Assembly (NCBI RefSeq): GCF_030272615.1
Contig: NC_081406.1
Coordinates: 242,539,218-242,599,217, forward strand
Length of the DNA stretch: 60,000 nucleotides
From: Cryptomeria japonica
Taxonomy: Eukaryota > Streptophyta > Pinopsida > Cupressales > Cupressaceae
Reading direction: 5' to 3'
The notes below the pieces were generated by a model. That model was not told where the DNA came from. It was given only the letters and a program-made list of their open reading frames with translations, and did not search any database. The position numbers and the translations under genes are program-made. This document shows positions 23,400-34,661 of the stretch, piece by piece. Numbering within the stretch: the stretch's first letter is position 1; each line of letters opens with the position of its first letter.

Positions 23400-24480
23400 T
23401 TCGTGCACACCCTACTTTTGTAATCCTAAAAAACTATGTCCATCATAACCCATCTTTTGCATCATTGTGAAGCCTTTGCCATATTTTTCTATTGGTATCT
23501 TTATAGGTTGTTTACCCTTGGTTGACTCCTCTTTGTAGATCCACTTTTTCAAGTCTTCTTCAGTATTTTCTTCATCTTGGCTTTTTCCTAGGATGAACTT
23601 TGCAAGTGTACATGTGCTAGCTATAGTGGACATATGTTGTGAAGGTTGAGGCTTCCCATATGTTCGGGGTGAGAGAGGTAGTTGGCCAACATAGAAAATT
23701 TGGCTAATGTAATATTCTCCTGGGCCTTCGTCCTTTACCTTTATCTTTAGTTTGGTGTTATCTTGTGTAGGGATTTGATTACTAGTGAAATAAGTAGAGT
23801 TAACATAGGACGATGAGGAAGTAGCTTCTCTATTACTAGGCATATTATTATCAAGTTGATGCCTTATATTGTTGCAAAAGGCAAAGGGTTTAGCATCACC
23901 TAAAAAAATTATTTCCACACCATTATGTGGAAACTTGATGCATTGATGGTAGGTGGAGGGTACTGCTTGCATGGCATATATTCAGGATCTCCCTAGAAGA
24001 AGGTTATATGGGTGGGGTAGATCTAGGACTCAAAAAATCACATCCTTCACCATAGGTCCTACCCTGACTAGTAGAGTGACACATCCTTTGGAGGATCGTT
24101 CTGCATCATCATAGGCCTTGATGGTGATCTTCTTTATAGAATCCACTGCATTTTGTGAGTATCCCAGTGCTATTACTAGTTGCAATGTGCATATGTTCAA
24201 ACCAGGTTCACTGTCTATCAAGACTCATTTGACTCTGTGTTTGTTAATGAAACCTTCAATGTGAAGTTGAGCATTATGTGGTTGTTGTATGGATGAATCA
24301 TCATTTTCGGTGAAAGTGAGACAATGAGATGATTTAAGATTACCCACAATGGCTTTAAATTGACCGGTATTAATATTGGATGGGATAGATGCTTATTGGA
24401 GAGATTTGTCTAAGACTGTCTTATGCAATGGTGACAACCGCAAAAGCTCAAGGATAGAAATTTGGCGCATGTGTCTTTTC
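23400..24480 (-). pseudogene. Gypsy A aspartic protease and G-patch-like segment
   Basis: The protease core reads VLIDSEPGLNICTLQLVIAL (about 24220-24160). The first Asp of the usual D-S/T-G is kept, but the following small residues are altered. It is followed by DSIKKITIKAYDDAERSSKG and, after a stop, by DLPHPYNLLLGR and AMQAVPSTYHQCIKFPHNG, a conserved order in plant gypsy polyproteins. Downstream (about 23510-23400) lies IPIEKYGKGFTMMQKMGYDG..FLG, which fits the G-patch pattern of short glycine-rich RNA-binding segments found next to some retroviral-type proteases. The protease would cut the Gag-Pol precursor. Stops near 24226, 24027 and 23987 disable the frame. Confidence 0.8.
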
Positions 24481-24499
24481 TAACTGGTTAACAAGTTTA

Positions 24500-26271
24500 T
24501 ACTTCTTTGGACCATATGTCATTTTTTATGGCACACCTTTTAGTGTGACCTTGCTATGACGGGTAACAACACTGCATTCAATATTCTTAGCTTTGATGGT
24601 TACCATTGCAATACGTTCAGTATATTCAATGATATTATTGTCAATATAATAATAGGACGCTAGTGTATAATTGGCATTATTGTCATTGTTCTTCCCTTGA
24701 TGGGAGGTATTCCCCTTTTCATATGATAGGAGTGTCTTCTTGAATATTGTATGGTTGACATTCAAGCTTTTATGGTTGATGTCACCAACATCTACCTCTC
24801 CTCAATCAATAAGATCTTGGATGATGTTCTTCAAGCGGTGGCAATTGTTCATTCTATAACCTTTTCCTTTGTTTCCTTTGTGGAATTCACAATATTTGTT
24901 ATCCTTCAACTAGGGAGGTTTCACTTGAGGCTCATACTTGGATGTTGTCGAGAGCGTGATAAGATCGGATGATACAAGCTTCCTTTACACCATTTTGATG
25001 GGTTCCTTAAAAGGTGTGTAAGTTCAATTTGGTTTGTATGTAGTGTACCTTCTCTTAGGTACATCCTGTTGAGTGTTGCTCACTTGGTTGTTTGTGGGGT
25101 TATTGTTGTTCATGTTTGGTTCTGACAATTTTACAACAGGTTGTATGATTTTCACGGTTCTAACATCAACAATGTCATCATTGACAACATTCTTGTTTTT
25201 AGACCAAAACTTTGGTTTATCACTATTGTAAGTCGGGTGAGGACCGTCTTTGGGTTCTTTGAACATTTTCACTAAACCCTTTTTTCTAAGAGATTTCTCA
25301 ATTTTGAGTCCTTGCGTTATCACCTCCTCAAAAGAGTCTGAACATTTGACTTGCAAGTGGAATTCCATGTCTTCATTTAAGTTTGAAATGAAGATTTGGA
25401 CTAGTTGTTCCTCAGAAATGGGGAAGGAATGTTTGTTGGCAAGGTGTCTCCACCTTTGCAAGAATGCTAAGAATAACTCTCTATTTTTTTGTTTAGTGTT
25501 GCATAAATCAATTATTAAGACCTCATGTTCTATTTTGTGTGCATGATGAGCAAAAAAATTTTGAGCTAAGTCATCAAATGTCTTGATTCCACCTGGCAAC
25601 CGTGAAAACCATTGCATAGTCGATCCTCCTAGACTTTTAAGGAAAGAGGTGCATTAAGTATGTTTCATCATGAGCAACGTCTAAGAAGGTTGTGTAAATT
25701 CACGAACATGATCCCTAGAATCACCCTTTCTTTTATATTTATCAAACTTGGGAGCCTCAAATTTCCTAGGAAAAGGTGGCATGACTATGTTCTGGATAAC
25801 CTTTTATGTGATCTCCCTGAATTTGTTATCTATTGTAAGAGATCATTTATCTATTAGTGTAAGATATCCATCTCTGTGATAGGGGCTGGGATATAACCAT
25901 GGTCTTCTATTGTTGTCATAGCTATTGGTAGTTCGTTTCCTAAGATCGTTTTGATCCTTGTTTTGATGATTACTAGTTTCTGTGTGATCACTTGTTTCTA
26001 CTACTTGTGAAACATCATAGTAAGGGGGGAGTTTTGCACCTTCTTGTGCGAGTTTGAGAAAGTGAGTGTTTGCATTCCCTTTGAGTATTATGTCAAAGAG
26101 CTTGTTGAACCTAGGATCACTCTTTGCTTCTTCTATTTCCTCTTGTCTAGGAGTTTGTGAATCTTCTCCTCCTATGAATTATTTATGGTGAAAAGGATTT
26201 ACGGTTTCATCATCCTCTAATTCATGTGGTGATTATTCTTCCTTATGCCTCATGGATCTAGTCTCAACCAT
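24500..26271 (-). pseudogene. Gypsy A gag
   Basis: Start taken at the minus-strand ATG at 26269-26271, which opens MVETRSMRHKEE, a usual opening for this gypsy Gag group. Conserved Gag features follow: FEAPKFDKYKRKGDSRDHVREF (about 25770-25710), QWFSRLPGGIKTFDDLA (about 25615-25560), FLQRWRHLANK, and a C-terminal putative zinc-binding region YCEFHKGNKGKGYRMNNCHRL (about 24905-24840). The largest open piece is 25024-25617, Asn-rich at its end. Gag would assemble the particle and package RNA. Stops and frameshifts occur near 26250, 26190, 25855 and 25010. The end is approximate, because the Gag-protease boundary cannot be set by eye. Confidence 0.85.
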
Positions 26272-28289
26272 GTGAAAATCTATTTATGAAAGCGAGATTG
26301 TGATGAATGTGATGGTCTAACTCTTTCTATAGCTCCAATGTTTGACTAAAATGGGATGAATTGGTTGTTGTGGATGAATGATTCTCAAGATCACAAGTTC
26401 ATCAATAAAGTACTCTTCTAATCTTTAGTTTGGGGTGCAAAAATTAGGATAAGGTATAGCGAGTGTTGTGATTGACATCCACAAGCTATCTAACTATGAG
26501 AGGATGCACTCGTAAGCTAGTTTTACCTACCATAGATGACTAGTATGACCTCTTAGGATGATGGATCCTAGATGTTAGAGATATACTAATAAGTTGATCT
26601 ATTGGTAAGATGTGAAAGATCTAAAAGAGACTAAGGAAAAAAATCATTAATGTTGAAAGTTGAGTGGATTGTGATTCGTTGATGGATTCTCATAGTAAGC
26701 GCAAACTTTGGAGTTGCTAGTAGGAGATTTCTGGTTGTGGAATATAGGATGGTGGAATGTATTGGCTTCTGTTATGTGATTGTGATAAGGCTCTTCTTTA
26801 GAAAAACGCTTGTGATCTCAAAGGTTCTATCTCAAAGTTGGTTGTAAAACCGTTTTCAAAATCTTGATAATGGTGTATGAGTGTTCAATGTTTCAACAAG
26901 AGCTTACAATTTTTGTACACAAAACTTCTTCTTTTCTAGACTTTCTTTTCACTAGGCCTCTTCTTCTTAAAATGGTGGTAGATGGATTTCTTGATGTATT
27001 TGAGATATTTCCAAACCCTAAGTATTAATGTTTGTGCAAGATTATTCTTGGTTGGGGATTTGTTTTGCTCAGTTGATGATATGTACTTGTTTTGAATCTT
27101 TTGATTTTGACAAGAAGACACATCAATCACATGAACACATATTTTCTTGGTAGAGTAACTTTAACATGAATTCAATGAAATGTGTATGTTCTTTTCGGAC
27201 AAATTTAGCCCAAATTTCCACTGGTCTAAAAAAACAAAGACAAATCAGCCACTTTTTATCCTTAAGGATGGCCAATTGTAGTGATTTCAACCCACACTTG
27301 ATGCTTCTTTGAATCCAATACGCAACACCTTAAGGAGTGTGTTGTATTTTCATCTTGTGAGAGAAAATAGATAGGGACCTCTAGGGCTGGAAGGATGACC
27401 CAATCACCCTTTTTTCGGAAGTTGAAAACAACTTGTACAACCCAAAAATTTCTATCTCATCTCAAGGAAACACTTATGGTGAGTATCTTGGGGGCAAAAC
27501 CAGCTATGCCCTTGCATTGAAACTACCACAAAACTTTATCAATAGAATAGTCGAACCTTTAGACTAAAAAGGTTCTAGTAATGTTCGATGGCTTTAGATG
27601 TAAGTTCATTCTAAAGTGACTCACTTAAGAGACTAGCAACTCATGGTGGGGCCCATATGTCCTTTCACTAAGTTACATTGTAGGAACAGATACACCTAAG
27701 GCTACAACTTTATCTCTCACCTGATTTCTATAGCGGCTCGAAGGATTTACCGCTTAAGATTATCCCAAGGGTGATATGTCCCTTGGCAGGTCTTTCTAAA
27801 AATGAAAATGGCTTTCTATGCTAACAAAATGTGCAAATGCACCAATCACAATGTACACTTGTTCTTTTTAGTCCTTCATAGAAAAATATAAGTTTGTAGT
27901 TGTCAATGACGCATGAAGATTCTTTTTATGCCAACATCACAAAATGTGTTTGTTCTTTTTACTATTTGTAAGAAAGCATAAAATTGAAAGTGTGGTTTGG
28001 TTTGAAATAAAGAACGAAAAGTGTTGTGTTCATTTTACCATTTGCAAGACAAAAGTGTGAGTTCTTTTTTAAATCCCAAAATGACAAATTGATTGTTCCT
28101 TTTAAACCTAAAAATAGCAAATTGCTGGTTCATTTTAAGCAATATATTGCAAAAAATCAAATTGCATGTCCTAAGTTTGATCAATTTGCACCATTAAATG
28201 ATTTTAAAATATTGCGCATGTTGAAATCAAGTAGACCCTGTTTACAATAAAAATTAATACTTTCAATCACCAAAACATACCAAAAGTGC
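26272..28289 (-). other. Gypsy A leader, gag-proximal part
   Basis: About 2 kb upstream of gag with no recognised coding domain. A short element-like phrase on the plus strand near 27940-28160 repeats AATT/AAAATG words (CATTTTACCATTTGCAAGAC and variants), suggesting local decay of a repeated unit. Together with the next two features it makes an unusually long 3.3 kb leader. Confidence 0.55.
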
Positions 28290-29260
28290 AATTAACAAAA
28301 GCATGCAAAAGCACAAACTTTCTAGCAAATGCAATTGGCAGGCACAAAACCAAAGTAAACAACCTTCACCAACCTCCCTGCATGTGTGTAAGTGGTAGCT
28401 TTTTGACAAAATGCCTCAAAGAGATATGCTCTCATCACTCATGGAATGGCCTACTTGCTAGATAGGCGCAACATGGATTCGTTGAATACAACTTTAAAAA
28501 CTTTCAAAAAATATAGTTGGCATACAACTTTTAAAACTTTCAAGAAATATAGTTGGCAGGCGTAAAGCTCATTTTTTTCAACCTTTGGCTATCGTCCTCC
28601 CTGCTCGTGCTGTGTTGGGACCTTTTGGACATAAACCCTCAAAAAGATGTCAACCTCATAGACAGTTATGGCCCATGGGTAAAGACTTGGTGAAAAGACT
28701 AGAGAAACTTTTAAAGAAATGTATTTCGCAGTTTTAATACGTGCCAACTGGATTGTTGAATAGGATTTAGAAACTTCCATTAGCAAATGCAAATGGTAGG
28801 TATAAGCCAAAATCGTTGCTAGTGACCTTCAAGCCCCAATTGCTTTTACAGATTGCCTCAAAGAGATGTCATCTCATGGAATGCAATGATTGCAATGATT
28901 GGCATGGAAACCTTCAAGCATTTGCACTTCGATATGTAGAACTGGGGTACGTCCAAAAGGCTGCATAAACTTTCAAACAAATGACACCAGATTTCTTTCC
29001 AAGTAGGTTACACTTCAAGAAACTCGATTTGTTGAACAGACTTCAAAAATTTGTGGTGCCAAATATGCCTCGAATGGGTTTGTTAAAGAGGCTCTAGAAA
29101 CTCTCAAGCAAATGTAAACAATAGGCGTAAAGCCAGATTCTTAGCTAGTGTCCTCCCAGCGTAGATATGCTTCCAAAATATGGAAGCGTAGACAAGGCAC
29201 AACATTGTTTGACAGTATGCCTCAAAGAGACGTTATCTCGCGGAATGCAATGAGTGCATG
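28290..29260 (+). pseudogene. Decayed PPR (PLS-class) repeat array inside the gypsy A leader
   Basis: Fragments of at least four successive PPR motifs read on the plus strand, antisense to the gypsy genes. FDKMPQRDMLSS occurs at 28402-28437, RLPQRDVISWNAMI at 28850-28891, SNGFVKEALETLKQM at about 29071-29116, GVKPDS near 29127, and KYGSVDKAQ then LFDSMPQRDVIS.NAM at about 29177-29250. Weaker copies are QMQLAGTKPK (28326) and AGVKL plus NPQKDV (about 28555 and 28633). MPxRDVxSWNAMI, EALxxFxQMxxxGVKP and KCGSxDxAxxxFD are the signature phrases of plant PLS-class PPR proteins, which bind organelle RNA and often guide C-to-U editing. Frameshifts and stops are frequent and the units are shortened, so no product is expected. 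Whether the element captured a host gene or an older pseudogene was carried in cannot be decided here. Confidence 0.8.
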
Positions 29261-29569
29261 ATAAAGCATGAAGAAGGCACGCGGACTAAATGTTAAAACA
29301 GTTCTTCACTAACCTAACCATCAAATGCACTACATAAAACATTTATTGAAAAACAAATATCTGTAATTTTATCATAACTCTGATTCAGAGTAGCAAGAAA
29401 ATTGCAAATCCGTTAGACATAACTTCAAACTAAAAGAGATTGACTTGACGTTACCAGAAACCAGATGGAGAAGCCAACCTTTTCAATTAGAAAAGAAACA
29501 GATTTGATCTTGAAGATATTTGTAAATAATCATCAGAAACAGAAACAAGTTCACGTTGGGTTCACTAAA
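29261..29569 (-). other. Gypsy A leader, PBS-proximal part
   Basis: Non-coding sequence between the PPR relic and the 5' LTR. It ends with the primer-binding site at 29552-29567. Confidence 0.6.
29552..29567 (-). promoter_or_regulatory. Probable primer-binding site of gypsy A
   Basis: The minus strand reads TAGTGAACCCAACGTG two bases after the LTR end. The B2 element has TGGTGAACCCAACT at the same place (54461-54474), so this is likely a TGG-starting PBS with one mutated base. I cannot name the tRNA with confidence. Confidence 0.65.
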
Positions 29570-30790
29570 TGATGCAATGAAAATGGAGATTAGTGGAAAA
29601 ATATTATGAGTTCTTCTAAATAACATGTTCAGTCATAAACATAATGAACTCAAACCCTTTCAAAACATATCAAGAAATATTAGTAAAGAAGAAGCAGGTT
29701 AGGAACAATAAACAAACATGAATATTACTTCCCTCATGATACTCCCATGCTTTGGCTCTTCCTTGTCCTCCTCCTCTCCAAGATCCCATTATTACACGAA
29801 GTATTCCCTCAGCTTGAGCACTAGCACAAAAGGATGTCAAATGGAGGATGAGAGATGGTTGATTATGTGAAGTGTTGAATGAGGATGTAAATGAAGTATT
29901 AGATATCAAATAGCAATTCCAACTAGTGGAAGAGCTAAAACATAATAAAAATCATTCCTACAAAAACATTCAGATTCTCAGCAAAGTAACAATACCTATG
30001 GAAAATTCTTGTGACCTCTAACAATGAAGGAACGAGCTCTATTTATAGGGAAAATGGGCAAATGAAGGATTGAAATCCATTGGGTTGAGGAAGGGTTATG
30101 ATTGATTGAGGAAGTGTTGATCCTCGATCCATGTGCTCTCCTTTAAGCCAATCACATGTTGACAAGTGTCAACAAGGGAAGGCTTGAGAGGAGAGGGGGA
30201 CAAAGAATTAAATGCTTGAAGACTTGAAGGAAGCCATTAAAGGCTTAAGAGGAATTTGAAGGAAGCCATTAAAGGCTTAAGAAGACTCTAGAAAGAAGCC
30301 ATTAAAGGATTGAAGACTTTGAAGGAACCCATTAAAGGCTTGAGTTGATGGGTTTTGGGTTAACATTTGGTTTAGGAATGTGCAAACCTTTAAAGGGTGA
30401 TGAGGCTAATGATAGAGGGTTTATAAATTATTAGGAGGGTTAACTTACAACTTGCATTTTCTAGAAAGTGCAAGTGGGTGAGAGATTTTAGGAATTTAAA
30501 AAAATATTTATTTATTTAAATATGAGAGAGAGGTTTTTTAGGATTTTAAATAAATATTAATTTATTTAAATGTGAGAGAGGAGATTAATTAAACAACTAT
30601 GCTTTATTTATTTAATTAATGGTCAGAATATGGTTAAGTGAGTTAAAACAAATAAATTGAATAATTTATTTAATTCATAGAAGAACGTAGTTAGGATGAA
30701 TTAATTAAATTAATATTAATTTAATTAATAGTTAGTAATCAAACAAATATATCATTTATATAATTGGGTGGACAAAAATAAGTGTCTACA
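29570..30790 (-). mobile_element. 5' LTR of gypsy A
   Basis: 1,221 bp, edges TGATGCAATGAAAATGG and AAGTGTCTACA on the plus strand. It is longer than the 3' LTR mainly because it carries additional copies of the AAGGAAGCCATTAAAGGCTT unit (about 30200-30345). Confidence 0.85.
30200..30345. repeat. Short tandem repeat within the gypsy A 5' LTR
   Basis: A unit of roughly 30-35 bases centred on GAAGCCATTAAAGGCTT(A/G)A recurs about four times. The matching region of the 3' LTR (10030-10110) has about three, one of them altered. Confidence 0.7.
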
Positions 30791-31500
30791 CAAACAACTT
30801 CACACAAGGAATAACATTGTATCATAAGAAAACACCACAAAACAAAGGAAAAGTGGATCCTTAGAAAGGATAGGAGAATTCAATGACCCCCAAGCATAGG
30901 GACAAAGAGAAGTATTACACAACCTCCAAAGAGAGATTATACCTAAAAGATGTAACACTTCAAGCACAGAAAAGGTCCTAAGCAAAGAACACACATGTAC
31001 TCACATGAAGGAAAGTTCAATGCGAGAAAATACATCAAGATATGAAAAATACAACTCAAAAGAAGAGGCAATCTTCGAAAGGGAGAGTATTGAATATACT
31101 ATCCTTTCCCCCCAAGCGAGGAGACAAGGATGGATTATGTTGATGCCCAAGTATGATTGGAAATGAAGATGTATCACGATACATGACAAAGCGCCCCCAA
31201 TAAGGTTTAATTACTAGGGTCATAGGACGAGGAGCAACATAATAAGGTGAATGGAGTGCTAAGGCAATACCTCTTCACCAAGAAAAATTGCAAGATCAGT
31301 TGTAAGAGCTATGTGAGCTCGACCATATTGATCTTGAACAAATTCTTTAACAACTTTACAATTTCCAAGAGAATGAGAACAATAACGATGAAAAAGACAA
31401 TACTCGTCACCTTGTTTATTATTATTGTTATAACTCAAGATATGAAGATAATCAAAGAACAAATATTGTAGTACTCTGAATCTAGTTTCGAAACTATTAA
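30791..31500 (-). mobile_element. Resumed internal region of B1 with gag remnant
   Basis: After gypsy A ends, minus-strand sequence at 31259-31462 encodes YCLFHRYCSHSLGNCKVVKE, a C-x2-H-x5-H-x4-C array (the tract EYC.FHR...H.L..C..VKEFVQ is standard near the C-terminus of plant gypsy Gag). Being on the minus strand and to the right of the 3' LTR at 6640-7865, it fits the gag end of element B1 interrupted by gypsy A. No matching 5' LTR is seen to the right, so B1 is truncated there. Assignment to B1 is inference from orientation and position, and it could be another element. Confidence 0.5.
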
Positions 31501-32195
31501 AAATTTTAAAAATTGGATAAGATTAAGGGGGTAAAATCCTTCGCGCATGAAATATAGACCCTGATTTTTTCTGAAAAACATAACATAGTATCTGACGTGC
31601 GCATCAAAAAAGTCATAGTTAGATTTAGTATTTTGACAAATCCTTTGGTAGAAAGATAGTTAAGAGTGGGCACTAGAAGATGTGTATTTTTTTGTAATTT
31701 TTTATTGAGTATTTTTGTTTTTATGATTTTTCCAATCGAGCACATCCTGAAAAATTAGGTACTTGTTCGTACGCGAAGCATAAGTTGCACTAAACAAATC
31801 AAAAATACAATTTTTTTTAAATTGTAAAGAATCAAGTGCACTACAATAATATATAAAGTTTTTTAAATTTGGATAAGTATATAAAAAGTTATTAAAAAAA
31901 TGGTGCACCTATGTCTGTGAGAACTATGGAGACATTGGTAAAAGAAATTCAATAATAATATGTTATTGTTGTTCAAATTTAAAAAAAATTATATGGTTAG
32001 AAAGCTCAAAAGATGGGTGAAAATATGGTGGCAATTTTAGAAATACCCACTTGATGAAGTATAAACCTGATGATGACAAAGTCGATAAACCAAGTTGATA
32101 AAATAAAACATGTCAAAAATGAGAGAAATGGAGGGAAATCAAACTTCCAAACCATAGCTTTGTCATCCAGGCCTATTTCCAAGCCTAAACAGTCA
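31501..32195. other. AT-rich sequence, possible left end of the DNA transposon
   Basis: No gene. GAGACATTGGTA at 31929-31940 is the inverted counterpart of TACCCAATGTCTC at 43237-43249 apart from one base. ATGGTGGCAA near 32025 resembles the complement of 43217-43226. These are candidate terminal repeats of the transposon described below but are too short to be decisive. Confidence 0.4.
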
Positions 32196-32198
32196 AAA

Positions 32199-32297
32199 GC
32201 GCGTATGGGGTACTTATGGTATAAAAAGCGCGTACGGGGTACTTATGGTATAAGAAGCGCGTACACGCTCTTTTTACTATAAATAGCACGTACGCGC
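32199..32297. repeat. Left outer subterminal motif array
   Basis: Four copies in about 100 bases: GCGCGTATGGGG, GCGCGTACGGGG, GCGCGTACACGC and GCACGTACGCGC. The first two lie in near-identical units ending TACTTATGGTATAA. CpG-rich in an AT-rich neighbourhood. Confidence 0.8.
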
Positions 32298-32462
32298 TAT
32301 TGTTTAAATTTTGGGTGTCTGTATAATATGATATTGTATATATAATATGTGTATATACATATAATATATAATATATATATGTATATAATAATATATAATA
32401 TATTAAGTATATATATACACATATAAGTGTATTGTCTCCCCCTCTCAAACGCATACAAGGTG

Positions 32463-32506
<44 letters not shown>

Positions 32507-32660
32507 TCTCCCCTTCTCACTTCCTCCATAACCCATCCCTCCCTCTCTCCCCTTCTCCCTTCCTCCATACCCCATCCCTCTCTCTCTTGCTCTCTCCCCT
32601 TCTCCCTTCCTCCATACCCCATCCCTCTTTCTCTTCTTCTCTCCCTCCCTCCCTCCATAC
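32463..32660. repeat. CT microsatellite and C/T-rich minisatellite
   Basis: About 50 bases of (CT)n followed by three or four repeats of a 40-50 base unit containing CCCCTTCTCCCTTCCTCCAT and ACCCCATCCC. Long ORFs on both strands here are low-complexity artefacts. Confidence 0.9.
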
Positions 32661-32715
32661 CCCACTACAACTGTGTCTGCACTTCTATAGAAGTAAGTTA
32701 ATTTATTTCTTGTCT
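32660..32715 (+). repeat. Second copy of the transposase 5' leader
   Basis: CCACTACAACTGTGTCTGCACTTCTAT...AGAAGTAAGT matches 35465-35516, the probable 5'UTR exon of the transposase with its GTAAGT donor. The copy here lacks a 14-base segment. No transposase follows it directly. Confidence 0.65.
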
Positions 32716-33174
32716 TCAACTTCCTCTTTGATTTGTATCATGTATGCTCTCCTAAGAAAATTGACTGATGGATTTGTGTGTGTATATTGAATAGGAGGAA
32801 TAGGGTTTGAAATTGAACCACGGGTGCATTACCATGACAAACAAGGAAACCTACAGCAATATTCTTCTCAAATGTGTTTTTAATGAGCAAAGCAGATGTG
32901 GAAAATAGTGTCAACAAAGAAACATGATGAGTCAGAGTACCTGCAATATGTTTTCTAGAAGGAAACAACCAGTAGGAAGAGAAAGAGGGAGAGTAACACA
33001 GATGATGTCTTGGAGAATGATAGTGGTGGGTATGCGAGAGTTACCATGTTGTTACACAATGCCTGTCACCTAAAGAAATTAAAGTTTGTTGTATGCATGG
33101 CAGTGGTAGTAAATGATGATCATCACTTGTCAAAAGGCTTGGAACGGTACATACCCATGAAAGAAATCAAGTGT
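32716..33174. other. Unassigned sequence
   Basis: Between the leader copy and the duplicated block. No domain recognised. Two short plus-strand ORFs have no recognisable features. Confidence 0.5.
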
Positions 33175-33809
33175 GTAATTCCTATAGTCACAATTGAGAT
33201 CAGTCCTATAACCTTGCAAATTTAATAGCATCATATGTCTTAGAACTTAGGCAGTACTCTTAGGGTTAGGTCAAGCTCTTACACTTGCTTTTTAGTGAAG
33301 CCTCATTGTTTGTTCGCTTGGAGTCTCTCTTATGCTGACAATGGTCTAACTTAGCTATATCAAAACTAAACTACTGATGTTCTATTCATAACTTTAAATT
33401 TAATATATCATTTTATTAGCCCACCATATGACCCCTTAGGTGTCATTAGAGTTCATATTGTTTCCTAAGAGGTCATATGGTGTCTTGTGACCCCTTAGGA
33501 CACCATATGACCTCTTAAGACACCATACAACCCATAACGACACCATATGGTGTCCTAAGGGGTCATAGTATTCCATATGACCCCTCGAGACACCAATAAC
33601 CCATAACAACACCATATGGTGTTCTAAAGGGTCATAAGGAGTTCTATGACCCCTTAGGACACTATTTGGTGTCATTATAGGTCCCATGGTTTGCTAAGGA
33701 ATAATATAGTGTCATATGACCCCTTAGGACACCCTATGACCCCTTAGATGTTGTTAGGGGTCATATTGTGTCCTGGATTCGATCTCTCTTCCTCTCCCTC
33801 CCCTCTCCT

Positions 33810-33860
<51 letters not shown>

Positions 33861-33973
33861 CTTCTCCCTTCCTCCATACCCCATCCCTCTCTCTCTCTCT
33901 CTCTCCCCTTCTCCCTTCCTCCATACCCCATCCCTCTTTCTCTTCTTCTCTCACTCCCTCTTTCTCTTCTTTT
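33175..33973. repeat. Tandem duplication, copy 1 (799 bp)
   Basis: Starts GTAATTCCTATAGTCACAAT and continues through GCTGACAATGGTCTAACTTA, a palindrome-rich ATGACC array and a CT microsatellite. The next copy starts at 33974. The two copies are highly similar by eye, with scattered point changes and small insertions. Confidence 0.9.
33420..33775. repeat. Palindrome-rich minisatellite, copy 1
   Basis: The words CCATATGACCCCTTAGGACA and its complement TGTCCTAAGGGGTCATATGG alternate in both orientations at least eight times in about 350 bases, with AACCCATAACAACA spacers. This offers many possible hairpins. Confidence 0.85.
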
Positions 33974-34661
33974 GTAATTCCTATAGTCACAATCCAGATC
34001 AGTCCTATAACCTTGCAAATTTAATAGCATCATATGTTTTATAACTTAGGCAATACTCTTAGGGTTAGGTCAAGCTCTTACACTTGCTTTTTAGTGAAGC
34101 CTCATTGTTTGTTCGCTTGGAGTCTCTCTTATGCTGACAATGGTCTAACTTAGCTATATCAAAACTAAACTACTGATGTTCTATTGTATGATGTTCTATT
34201 CATAACTTTAAATTTAATATATCATTTTATTAGCCCACCATATGACCCCTTAGGTGTCATTAGAGGTCGTATTGTTTCCTAAGAGGTCATATGGTGTCCT
34301 ATGACCCCTTAGGACACCATATGGCCCTTTAAGACACCATACGACCCATAACAACACCATATGGTGTCCTAAAGGGTCATAGGATGCCATATGACCCCTC
34401 GAGACACCAATGACCCATAACAACACCAAATGGTGTTCTAAAGGGTCATATGGTGTTCTATGACCCCTTAGGACAATATTTGGTGTCGTTATAGGTCCTA
34501 TGGTGTGCTAAGGGATAATATAGTGTCATATGACCCCTTAGGACACCCTATGACCCCTTAGGTGTTGTTAGGGGTCATATTGTGTTCTAAGGGTCATATT
34601 GTGTCCTAGATTCGATCTCTCTTCCTCTCCCTCCCCCCTCCTTCTTCTCTCCCTCTCCCTC

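Larger units (their letters stand above)
9396..30790 (-). mobile_element. Ty3-gypsy retrotransposon A (Tat-like), interrupted by a copia insertion
   Basis: Two direct repeats of 1.14 and 1.22 kb (9396-10539 and 29570-30790) act as LTRs. A PBS (29552-29567) lies inside the right LTR and a polypurine tract (10540-10552) inside the left one, so the element reads on the minus strand. In transcription order it carries gag, an aspartic protease with a G-patch-like segment, reverse transcriptase, RNase H, a second RNase H, and integrase. Two RNase H domains are a hallmark of the Tat lineage. Without the copia insertion the element is about 14.7 kb, and a 3.3 kb leader separates the 5' LTR from gag. 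Flanking pentamers are AATAC and CAAAC, which agree at only three positions, so the target duplication is not clearly preserved. Every coding segment has stops or frameshifts. Confidence 0.85.

Noticed and set aside
9396-30790. Clear 5-bp target duplication for gypsy A
   Set aside because: The flanking pentamers AATAC and CAAAC match at only three of five positions, so I do not claim one.
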